From NCBI GenBank assembly GCA_964017045.1, contig OZ024796.1, positions 24,119,010 through 24,183,009 of the forward strand: a stretch of DNA of 64,000 nt, in the 5' to 3' direction. The position numbers and the translations under genes are program-made. The notes under the pieces are model-generated. The model was not told where the DNA came from. It was given only the letters and a program-made list of their open reading frames with translations, and searched no databases. Below, piece by piece: positions 38,373 to 49,900 of this stretch. Within the stretch, counting starts at the first letter, position 1, and each line of letters opens with the position of its first letter. This stretch comes from Omphiscola glabra. Its lineage: Eukaryota; Mollusca; Gastropoda; Lymnaeidae.

Positions 38373-40029
38373 AGCAACTCATTAAAAAAAATTAATTGTA
38401 TCTTGAACTCCACCGTGCTCAAATTGGAGGAAATTTTTATTCACACCTTTTAAAATTTGGAAATTCATTGTACTTTATGGATAGACGCCCCTGGTCAGCA
38501 GAACCCTATATCCAATGACTGTATTTTTTGAATTTACAGTAAAATTATTCCTTGATGACAAAGTTATGTGAATTAAAATCAATTTATAATTTTCGGTGCA
38601 TTTGACGCATTCATTTTAAAAAATATATATTTTAAAATTCTATTAATAATATTATTTTAATAAGAGTAGTAAAAAAAAAAAGTACACCTTTAATTATCTG
38701 CACTTCTTAGAAAAATACTTCGAACATTTATAGAGAAAACAATCGAATATTTAGTTTAAAAATTTAATCAGTAAAAAAAACACACAACGATTCCTTTGTA
38801 TTTCTTTAAAAAAAGAAGAAATCGGATGTACTTACTTAAGAAATGTTTACAACAGAAGCCCGTCATGCACATGAACAAAGTGTTAGGACAGTCAGGCTGT
38901 TAATACTGTTATGGTGTGTGATCTGTTCATTCTGACGCTGGCGCACTTAAATATTTGCATGTTATAAAATCTGTTGTGTAGCCTAACACAAAGAACATTA
39001 CACGGCGGGGGCATAAGGTCTGTGTGAAATTCTAGCATTTGTTGAATGTGTGGTGTCAAGTGGCGCATCCAGTTTGTTTGTTTGTTTTTTTCTGAGGGGT
39101 GACAAAATAATTTAGTAAACTTAACATTACGTCACTGAGTAGATTAAATACGTAACTACTGGCTTGGAAAATATAGACAACACTTTAGAATGAATATAAA
39201 AAAATAATAATTCGGGATCGCGCAATGTGTCGCCCTTCCTGATCCCTTTCTAGATATGCGCCACTGTTTGTCACACAAAGGAAAGATAAGAACGTGAAAC
39301 GCTTTGACGTTCTTATCTCTCGTGCTGGGAGAGCGGCATTTTCTAATTTTAAACTTTTAACTATTATTATTGCGTGTTGGTGGAAATATTAACCAACAGA
39401 AACACAATTAAAGGTTAAATATAGTTTAACTACTTAAATGTTCCCATGAACTAAGCATAGCTAATAGGAAGAGGATAAGAGCATTCCCCCACTCCAACCA
39501 CACACACAAAAAAAAAATTAAAATAAAAAAATTCAGATTGTAAGAAGGTACCCCATTTCTCATGAATCTGCATCTGCTTACATTTTTAAAAAAAATCTAC
39601 TGGCTCACTTTAACTTCAATTCTATAATTTAACATTTTGCTAGGTTTTTAAAAAAACTGCAAACCAGAAGCGTTTTTTGTTTTTTTCATGCTTTAATTAA
39701 GATCTGCCGCGGCAATCTGAGAAAGGTCAAATTGCACTGCGGCTATTAGGTGTGCCGTGAGGGAGAAGAGTTTGCGGAGCACTGAGTCTCGAGCAGCGTG
39801 AAGTGTGTCACGTTTTTAACCACTACCTTGCGTGATCAGATAAACAGATCATCTCCATGATTTCTACAAGGAAGTTTGTTTAAGCCTAGAGTAAGTCAAG
39901 AAATTCTTGGGTTTTTGTTTTGTTTTGGAGCTATCTACATCATAATAAAGTGTTTTTTTTATGAACCTCTATTCGTTTCAACTATAAATAGAGCATATAA
40001 TGGACATTATTGTACTTTTAACTTCCCCC

Positions 40030-40620
40030 TCCACTTCATCACATACGGTGGCTAACTCACTTGCTCTACTCGCTGCGCTCATATCATCAGTGGCGCTACA
40101 GCCTTATAGGGCCCTGTCCTGCTCCACCACATCCTTCCATTCGGAACGATCCATGGCTTTCCACCTCCATGCGCGAACCCCCAACTGGTGCAAATCCTTC
40201 TCTACATCGTCGATCCATCTTAGTCTTGGACGACCGGTGAGCCGTCTGCCCCTAGGTTTCTGCATGTATATCACTTTTGCTGCTCTACATTCCGGCATCC
40301 TTTCAATATGTCCTATTCAGCACAGTCTGGCTTTTTTTTTATTGTTGCGACTATGGGTGGGTCTTTGTACACGTGGTATAGCTGTCGGATTCTCCATAAA
40401 TCATTTTCTATCACTGGGCCATATATGTTTCTGAGAATTTTCCTCTTCCATGTAATGAGCAAGTTCTCTGCTTTTCTGGTAAAGGTCCAAGCCTCACTAG
40501 TTACTACCGTTACTACCGGTCTAATGATAGTGGTGTCAATTGTCTTCCTGTTACCCTTGAGAGATTTTCACTCGCTCCCAACTATTCTCTCAGGCTTTTT
40601 CTCCATGATCACCTCATAGA
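40030..40620 (-). mobile_element. Decayed LINE reverse transcriptase C-terminal region
   Basis: On the minus strand an intact piece at 40104-40298 reads KPRGRRLTGRPRLRWIDDVE then KDLHQLGVRAWRWKAMDRSEW, the conserved tail found after RT in many LINEs. Upstream, frameshifted pieces such as RKILRNIYGPVIEND and EAWTFTRKAENLL continue the match. It is a dead fragment. Confidence 0.75.
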
Positions 40621-42434
40621 TGACGTGCTTCCACTACTGTTATGTAGAGGTCCTATATGAGGCTTTAAAATCGCCAAACGGACATTACATACTGACCAAT
40701 TGTATTGAGTAAACTTTAAACAGAGATTCCCAAACCTTTTATATCTTCGGCACGCCTTAAGAATAGTTTGACAAAGTCCCGTAGCCCCTCCAAAAGTGAA
40801 ATTACATTTTATAATTGGGGGTAAAATTTACTTTGAATAATTTTTGAATTAGAAAGAGAAATTTAGAGTTTACAAAAGAAAAGTGTCACTGATAACACAA
40901 ATTAAAATGTTAATGAAGAAACTAGAAAATGCATAAAGTAACAAGAGTTTTTAGTAAATTATCAAATTATGATCCCTCGGAAACTGAGCTGCTACTGACT
41001 TTGGGCCACTTGTTTACTTTATGAATGTTTTCCTTTTTTATTTTATTTAATAGTTATGCGGAGGATCGGGAAAGAGGTTGAATTAAAAAGAGTGGGGGGG
41101 GGGGGGCTTTTCACAAACTTATCCCACTGCCTGGCTGTGAAGAGTACGCCATTTATCTGCATACGTTGAAACGGATGGAATGCACGTCGTTTTACACGAG
41201 TTTGGACCAGAAGAACATGACGCACATTAGGAAATGGCGTCAGCAGGCCAAAGCTCCCAAAGCCCTTCCAAAAGCAACAGCCTCCCCCCCACCCCACCCC
41301 CCTCCCCCCCAAAAAAAAATCAAGCACGAAAAGTCCCCCCAAACTATCGAGCGCGAAGCGGAACTTTGGAATCACTGCTTGCCATGACTTCCCCGCACGA
41401 AAGTTACCGACCAGACCAACACCAATGCCCGGCCCGACATCGCCATGGATTGTAAATCTCAGCACAGTCCCAGCACACAATCGCTAAACGTCTTTAGACC
41501 CTTGAACGAATCTTAATCGATAGTCAATCAATACATGGGACATAAAGACCCGGTGTGTAGAAATGCTGGCACAGTTTCAAACTACACGAGTCGAGTGTTG
41601 GTGGTTCCCCCCCCCCCCTTTTTTTTTTCATTCCCCACTTTGTGACGTTGGGTAAATTTTGAATTGCAGTTTCCAACACAGGACACTGGAGCGACTATAG
41701 CGGTTAAATGGCCAACGTTCTTGTGACGAAGTGCCCTATGTCGTTAGGGTAAGTTCTAAAAGTTTAATTGTACTGCTAGTTATAACAGTGAGTTATTATT
41801 ATTATTACTACAGTATTACCATGATGTTTAAACAGTTTTGAGATTTCACTATTATCATTTCATAACGTTAGGATCATGAATTTCGAACTGTTTTTATCAA
41901 AAGGTTATATTATTTTTTTTTATATTCTGTGGTTTTCAAAACGATTATTATAGCGAAAGATGGTGTGTCGAAAGATTTTTTATTATACATGACTTGAAAA
42001 TCAAAGAGGTCTTTAAGGAATTTACTTAAATCCTATATTATGTTATACTTAGCTAATCATTTACACTATAATGTCCATCATATCGGAATCCAATACACAA
42101 TAGAAAATTATTGAACTAGACAAAATTGTTTCAATCTAAAATTGTCAATTAAGTATTTGAAAATATTGAATAACATTTTAGTCTTTTTTTTTTTAAACCG
42201 GCCTGTTCTTATAAATATTGTTACAAAAATGCAACTGAAAATGTTGTTCCACCTGAAAGAATTCATTTTAAAATCTGTATATCTTTGGTATACCTCGTTT
42301 TTCTGTGAGAGGGACTAAATATTACAGGTAAAACAATTAAACTATAATATTGCGCTTCCTGTAATCGCAACAAAAGGAAATCTCAAACGTTTTTTTAACG
42401 TATCTCTGTCTCTTGTCATACTTCTTTTTGTCTT

Positions 42435-42471
42435 GTTTGCTGATGAAGGCGCCAAGCCGAAACGTCCAAAT
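42435..42471 (+). other. Hammerhead ribozyme-like motif
   Basis: CTGATGA (42440-42446), A, stem GGC, loop GCCAA, stem GCC, GAAA (42459-42462), then C-GTC (42463-42466). The flanks GTTTG (42435-42439) and CAAAT (42467-42471) can form a 5-bp stem I with one G-U pair. This fits the minimal hammerheads reported in Penelope-like elements, in which ACGT after GAA can form an intermolecular stem III. The unpaired A before stem II is non-standard. No coding part of an element is left nearby. Confidence 0.55.
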
Positions 42472-42755
42472 CTTTTGTTCTGTCTATTAATTCAAGTTCA
42501 GCATACCGTTTTCTTTTATTTCAATTACTCAACTTGAATGCAGTCCATCAATTATAGACTATAATTTATAATAAGCAACGTTACTATACTTAAATGAATT
42601 AAGACCACTTTAAAAACAAGTTTGACCTAAATTACAAGGAATAATCCTTATAATTAAAATAAAAAATAAAATAAAAAACATCTTGGTCTGTGGCTCTGTG
42701 GAAAACAAAAACATAAACTCTATTTTATGGGACATTTAAAATATAAAACCATATA

Positions 42756-43386
42756 TAGTGGCACCTCGAGATACGACTTTAATTCGTTCCATAACCTTGC
42801 TCGTATGTCAATTTGCTCGTATCTCAAAGCAATTTTCACCATTGAAATTAATAGAAATGCCATTAATCCGTTCCAGCCCCCAAATTGCCACCCCAGTTGT
42901 TTTTGTTACGTGTTTTTAAATAAGAAAAATGTATTTATAGATGACAAATAGTGTATAAAAACATAATAAAAGAAAATGTAAAGAAATAAACTGGTTTTAT
43001 CAAGTGTATTTACCTTGGAAATCAGCCGACTAAAGCTTACGGAAGATGCTGGCGGAGGTGTAGGGGTACTCGCTACACTATTGATGCTCAACTCTTTTGG
43101 TCACTTTAATTCACCTCCTCGTTACACTCTTAATCTTAATGCTACACTTTATCCCTAAACTTAATGGAACTTAACTAAACCTCATTGAACTTAATTGAAC
43201 TTAAATGCTACTGCACAATTTTTTGTTACTTTCGCTTAATTTTCGTCACTGCAGCCGCCCGACTCGCTGATCCGGTTCCTCGTATCTCAAATATTTCTCG
43301 TATCTCAAAGCAAAACATCGCTCACTCGACGGCTTGTATCTCAAACATCTCGTATGTTATGGCACTCGTATGTCGAGGTACCACTG
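42756..43386. mobile_element. pogo/Tigger-type element, about 630 bp
   Basis: The left end TAGTGGCACCTCGAGATACG and the reverse complement of the right end, CAGTGGTACCTCGACATACG, form an inverted repeat. Sub-terminal TCGTATCTCAAAGCAA blocks recur near both ends. TA dinucleotides flank it. No intact transposase frame is seen. Confidence 0.75.
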
Positions 43387-43399
43387 TATCTATATCTCG

Positions 43400-43700
43400 T
43401 TTTCTATAGCGAGAGGTTATGTGCCAGATAGCAGAAGTATCATCGGAAATGTATGCGTGTATCAGGGGAAATTTATGCGTGAGGTCGTGTGCCAGATAGC
43501 AGACGTATCATTGCGAATTTATGCATGAGGATATGTGTCAGAAAAAAGACGTATCATGTCAGACTTATGCGTGAGGTCATGTGCCAGGTAGCAGACATAT
43601 CATGGCAGACTTTTGCGTGAGGTCATGTGTCATTTAGCAGACGTATCATGTCAAGTTTATGCGTGAGGTCATGTGCCAGATAGCAGACGTTTCACAAGGC
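43400..43700. repeat. 46-bp tandem repeat, about 6 copies
   Basis: The unit TTATGCGTGAGGTCATGTGC then CAGATAGCAGACGTATCATG recurs with GAGGTC-like anchors at 43481, 43527, 43573 and 43619. It ends about 290 bp upstream of the start of coiled-coil gene B. Confidence 0.85.
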
Positions 43701-43990
43701 AGGCTTAACTTTTTTAACGCGTCCAAAGCCATTTTTTAACGTAACTTATTGAAGAACTGTATAACACAGCAGGCACTGACTAATATCATTTTTTTAAATC
43801 TTTCATTCGAGGGAATTTATGCCGCTGTTCGTTTCTTTTGTTCAGAGATTGATCACCGCTGACACCCAGGACGCGGCTTTTGGGTTCAAATCAATGACAG
43901 CTATGAGCCAGCGGTGCAGTCTGTGAAGTATATGGGCAGAACACACAAAGAAAGCCTAGTCTACTTTTTGGAATAAAAGGATTTCAGAAA

Positions 43991-46900
43991 ATGGCATCAA
44001 GAGATGTCACAAAATTAAAGGTTGGCAATTTTTTGGATTTCTTTCAATATCATTAACCAAAATATTTATATATGTACATATAATATAATAGACCCACCCA
44101 ATTTTATGTTTAGACAACGATTTAAATTTGCAAATAGGTAAATACAAACTGTTGTTTATTACGTAAGTTCATTAATAACATAGTTAACATTTTATATTTA
44201 TAATAAAATGCAGAACCTTAAATGGCTGGGTTTAACAACACCCCCCCCCCCCCCCAGAAGAAAAAACCCGAGTATCCTGACTTCTGCACCCCCTCCCCCT
44301 AGGGGCATGGTTGATTAGTTGGAACATGATGATGTTCCCTGAGTAACGCCAGTGGGTCGGTGGCAGCACCTCGTAATTAGCATGCCACTACAGACTGTCT
44401 TTAATAAGCATGCCACTATAGACAGTCTTTAATAAGCCTGCCACTACAGACAGCCTTTAATAAGCATGCCACTATAGACAGTCTTTAATTAGCATGCCAC
44501 TACAGACTGTCTTTAATAAGCCTGCCACTACAGACAGTCTTTAATAAGCATGCCACTACAGACATCCTTTAAATGCATTACACAGAGAAAAAAAATGTCT
44601 GTGCAGGAAATATTTTCTAAAATTGATAAAAATTAAAAACATATTTAAGTTTCGTCTACGTTCAACTCGAATACTTTGGCTCCATAGAGTGCTACGTAGA
44701 GTGCTACATAGAGGGCTACATAGATTGCTGCATAGAGTGCTGCATAGAGTGCTACATAGAGCGCTCATCTACACTTCTGCACAGTCTTTCTTTGCATATT
44801 GCATGTTAAGAAATGTTTAATTAATTTCTTCTTTTTAGTGCGTTTTAGTTTTAACTGAACTTTTTTTTTAATTTTTAAAAAAGATTTTACAAATATTTAT
44901 ATTTTACAAATTCATTTTATTTATCGCGCAGCCTAAGTCCATACAAGTGAATGGCAAAGCTCTGAGCACTAAAACAGAATTGTCGAACGCATCATTGTAT
45001 GGAAGTAATGCTGCGGCCGCCTGGTCAAGTGAGCCGACCTCCCCTACAGAGCCCAGCGCCGTTGAGCAGGTAGGGGGTCGTGTCATCAGTTTTTGTGGTG
45101 TTGTTTTTTTAAAAACTGCTTCTCTGGTGATCATTTAAGTTTTTCATATAACTCATTCTTTGCTCTTATTTCGTACAAAAAATATAGTTTATTCTTTGCG
45201 TCAAAACTATTTTTTACCTTGTTTACGCGCCCTTCTAATAATAATGTTACTAACACACTTATTCTGGTGAAGGTCTGTGATTACTCTCTTATGACCCCGG
45301 CTAGTAAATTGGCTACCAGCTCCATCTGCTGAGCTGAGCCATACGCATAATCCTCACGTAGGGTTCCCCAACCGCCCTGGTTTCCCCCGGGAGATCTAGT
45401 GAGGGACATTCGGCCAGCAGATGCGCTAGCGTCTCCGGGGCCAGGCTGCAATGCCGGCAGGTAGGATCCCTGTTGCTGTCTAGCCGGCAGAAGTATGTGC
45501 CTATGGGGCAATGCTCGGTGCGCATTTGCGTCACTAAGCTCTGCTGTTTGCGACCTAACCCCCACCATGGGTCTTGTTTGCTATGAGTATATATATATCA
45601 GAAATACTAAACTTTGGCACAGAAACCTTATCTGCCCGCTAAGTTCTGAGCTAGACATTAATATTCTTAGTTAAAAGTGATCAGTCATTCTTTCCGTTTC
45701 TGTCACTCTCTCACTACAGTTTCAACGTCCTCCTTCCAGTATGCCCACCAAAAGGAGCGTGCGATCTTTAATTTGGTTTCCCTTTGAGCCTGAGATAAAT
45801 GAGCGTAGTAAACCTGTTGAAAAATGTCAGCAATTTCGATCTGGCAAATCACTTTATCGAACACGGTACCTGAAAGAATTCTCGATTTTAAATTAATCTC
45901 ATCACATTGAACTTATGCTTATCATTTTTTAAATGGAATCCGGTGAATAGCTTTACTTTCCGGCTATATGGTAGTGAAAATTAGTCGAGCACATGATTTT
46001 TCCTATATGTGTACATTTTTTTTGGTTTAAATTGTCTTTTTACAAAATTGAACAGATAATGGACATAAACAGACGCTTGGTGGCTCAAATTGAAACCCTG
46101 AGGTTAAAGGTCGAGGTCGACTCCAGACATCATGAGACTACCAAGAGCAAACTTATCAACAACAACAAAGACATCCTTCAAACCCGTCAGCTGGAAATTG
46201 AGAACCTCAAGTCAGATTTAAAATCAAAAGAAGACGCCGTCAAGGTAAACATTTTTGAAAAGTTGAGGGGCGCTTAGAACAATAAGGGCGCTTAGAACAA
46301 TAAGCAAAGGCGGAACTGGGGTAAATAACAAGAAGGGACTCGGGTTGGAAAAAAAAGAGGAATTTTAGTTTTAAATTTAGAAAAAAAAATAAATACATTT
46401 TTAAAAAAGGATGGGGTGATATAGCAATATGCGCAAAGCTATTTGTTTGAATAAGAAATTGCTTAAAAATTAAAATACATACAGAAGTAAAAAGACTTTT
46501 CAACCAATAGTCTTAGCTAGGGTTAGTCCCGCCCAGGGCATTCCCAGATTTTTGCCTCATCCCAGAGCCAGTAGAAAAAAAACAAAACTTTTGTAGTTGG
46601 CCGAAAATGGGGCATGGCAACCCTTACATAAATTGTGTCTAAAAATGTCGTACCTGGGTGTCGTACCTGGGTGTCGTACCTGGGTGTCGTACCTGGGTGT
46701 CGTACCTGGGTGGCGTACCTGGGTGGCGTACCTGGGTGTCGTACCTGGGTGTCGTACCTGGGTGTCGTACCTGGGTGTCGTACCTGGGTGTCGTACCTGG
46801 GTGTCGTACCTGGGTGGCGTACCTGGGTGGCGTACCTGGGTGTCGTACCTGGGTGTCGTACCTGGGTGTCGTACCTGGGTGTCGTACCTGTGTGTCGTAC

Positions 46901-49900
46901 CTGGGTGTCGTACCTGGGTGTCGTACCTGGGTGTCGTACCTGGGTGTCGTACCTGGGGCGGATCCGTCTCTCTGATGCCCTCCTTCCCAGTGCCCCAAAT
47001 ATTTATTTGTTTTAGAATTATTTTAAAAAATTTCTCATTATTTTTTGTTTTTGTGGTAATTGTTGTATATTCATATAAATAAACGCTCATAGTTACTGAC
47101 ATGCTTCGACAGACTCTGGCCGAGCAGAACACGAAGAAAGGCATTGAGATCAAAAAGCTGCAGGAACACATCGAGGAGTTGAGAAAAGACGTCATGTCGT
47201 CCAAGACTTACGCAGATGAAATTCAAAGTAAGCTGTCTCAGAACACCCCAAGGAGACACGACAGGGGCCTGTTGAATAGTGCACTTGTTGGTTTTTATTT
47301 TCTTGTTGTTGGGAATGTTTTGTTTAAAGTAGGGTTCGAACCAGGCGCTTTAGTTTAGGTACAGATTTTAAAAAAAGTATTACATTCAGGGATATTGGAG
47401 AAGAGTAGACGGTCACCAACGCCTTAACCCTCATTGGAGCTCAATGTGGCCTTAATGGAGCGTTATATCTCAACGAATTATTGTTACTCCCTTTGTCCAG
47501 GTAATACACTCGTAGTCTACTAGTGCAGGGTTACATGTTGAAGGAGACATGACGTTGTAGCATCTGTTCCAGTTATAAATAACCACATTTAGTTTGGGGG
47601 GGGGGGGGGGGGGCTTGCGCATAACGATGAGATCACTCAGAGGACCGCTAATATATATACATATAATATAATGTATATAATGTAAATAATGTATATAATG
47701 TATATAACAGGGGTGGCCAGACCTGTAGTAACTGAGAGCCATTTTTAAAATTAAAAAAAATTGTTGAGAGCCACATTGAAGCACTATGGGTCACGACCCC
47801 ACACTCAATGAAAAATTCCTTTTGTGATTTATTTTAAAAAATTACTTTTTATTCGAATTTAATGATTTAAACATTTCAATTGTTTTAACCCTAACCGTAT
47901 GTTGTAGAAAAACAAACTCTTCATGACTTTTTTCATAGTGTCGCTTCAAATTGCTAGCTTTGTAATTTGCTAGCGGTGTTTGGCAGATGAGGCAAATTGG
48001 CCTACCGTCTTTATCGATAAATGCAAAGTCCTCTTCCCATTCTGGTAGAAAACTTCTATTTTCTTCTTTATATTTTCGTTTCCTGCAACTTGTTGCCATA
48101 TTTGATTTAAACTTTTAAATAATAAGTTACTAACTTTAGTAGGTCTAACAGTTATGGTCAATACTTTGAAATGCGAATATTTACCGGAACCGAAACCATA
48201 AATTTAACAGTTCAGATCACCAACAAATCAGAATCCAATCGCTCCCTTCAACTTTTAAAATTTAAATCAATCCCAAATTATTTTCAACTCTTTGTTTCAG
48301 TCAAGATTTTTTTTTAAAACTTTCATTTTTATTTTTGATATTATATATTTCAAACGAAATGTTTTAATTGCATAAATTGTTCGCGAGCCGCAATGTGAAC
48401 CTCGGTTTGGCCACCGTTGGTGTATAATGTAAATAATGTAAATAATGTACATGTACAGTGGCGGACCCCGGTTGGCACCTTTAGGGGTTGTAGATAACTA
48501 TAACATTTTAGGCATATAAATGATCCGCGAGTGAGAGTTGGGGCATATTTTTTGCATTTTCCCCTGGGGTGGCATTTGGTTCAAAGCGTACAGTATTATA
48601 TTTAATGCATATGTTTTATTGAACCAAATTTCTTTTTCATATGTTTTGTATAAACTTATATATTTAATCAATGGAGCTGTTCTTTCTCTTTCTCTCTCTT
48701 TTTTTTTTTTTCAAAGTTCCGTTTCAAATTATGCACTCGTCTATTTCAGAACAACTGGATCAGTTGAACAAAGATAAGCACGACCTTGAAAGTGGCGCCG
48801 CCTACAAGGAGAAAGACGATCAGATCAAAAAGCTGGAACACGAGGTATTCATTTACTGGGGGCTGAGCCGGGTGAAGTTTTGTAACACTCGGCGTGGGTC
48901 CGGGTATTTTGCGACAAGGCCTTGGGGGGAGGGGAAGGCTTCAAAACACTAATAGCTCAGTAATATAACCCTAACCCAGCGGTTCTCAAACTTTCCAAAA
49001 CCTGCGACCCTTTATAACACTTGCAAAGTAGGGGCAACCCACAACAAGAATTTGTACCTTGATATTAAGAAACAGGTGTTAAGAAGGGGAGAGGGGGGCA
49101 GAACTGTTTTTGTAGATAAAATGGTGTCGGTGCTATAATCTTGATCAGGGGTGGAGGGGGGGGGGGCGGAGATAAGGTCCCAGAAAGGTGGAGGTTCTGT
49201 AGAACGGGCTTTTAGGTGAATCCAAAGAAATGTTTTTATGGCTAAATTCACATCCCGTGTAATAGTTTTGTGAGCAAACTGCCAGCTTTTAAGTTGTAAG
49301 GATGTGTGGGGGTGGGGGTGTGTGTGGGGGTGGGGATGGTGTGTGGGGGGTGGTGTTTGTGTTTGTGTGTGTGTGTGTTTGAAACAAAGGGACACAATCA
49401 TATGTAGTTTTCAAAAAATAAAAATAATAGTTATATAAAATTAGTTGCTGACATGTACCGAATTAATGATAGGTTAAAAAAAATATTTTATATACCTTTA
49501 GTTGAGTCTTGTATAGTTACAATAAATTGCCTCCAAAAATCAGGCGTGTCTTATACTCGAAATTAATATAAAACTGGTAAAAATTTTGTTGTTGTTTTTT
49601 TTAATTGCTTAAAATTTAAGGTGCTTCTTATAGTCAGTAGCGTTTTATAGTCCGTAAAATACGGTATTAATTTTTGTAAACACCTGGGTTTGTTTGTCGG
49701 TTTTTTTGTTCTTGCTGTTTTTGCTGAGTCCGAGTATGTGCCGTGTGTGCTATTACTCGGCATTTCCGGGAATCCTTGTCAGTCACCGGCTCTTACTTAT
49801 TATGTGCTCTGAACAATTTTGTGCCTTGTGATTACTTTCACTGCCCCGACTTGCAATCTCCCTTAATTATAACTTAATATAGTTTTTTTTGTCATGGGTG

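Larger units (their letters stand above)
35959..43990. other. Intergenic stretch between the divergent coiled-coil genes
   Basis: It holds a SPIN copy, a 30-bp minisatellite, a GA microsatellite, a LINE remnant, a hammerhead-like motif, a pogo/Tigger-type element and a 46-bp repeat. I found no protein-coding exon that I can support. A GC-richer patch at 41040-41480 could be promoter-like but has no assignable exon. Confidence 0.5.

Noticed and set aside
40721..40800. hAT-like left end CAGAGATTCCCAAACCTT
   Set aside because: No matching right end or 8-bp duplication was found, so its boundaries cannot be stated.
41043..41480. Open frames on both strands in a GC-richer patch
   Set aside because: They depend on G/C homopolymer runs and Pro-rich low complexity; no donor or acceptor joins them to gene B in frame.
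41708..41748. Short ATG exon with a good donor (GGGTAAGT) upstream of coiled-coil gene B
   Set aside because: Its phase (2) leads to early stops when joined to the exon at 43991 or 44932. It could at most be a 5' non-coding exon.
46557..47204. Long overlapping open frames on both strands
   Set aside because: They arise from the 13-bp stop-free repeat inside an intron of coiled-coil gene B.
47329..47340. tRNA B-box-like GGGTTCGAACC
   Set aside because: No A box or cloverleaf at the right distance upstream; likely chance.
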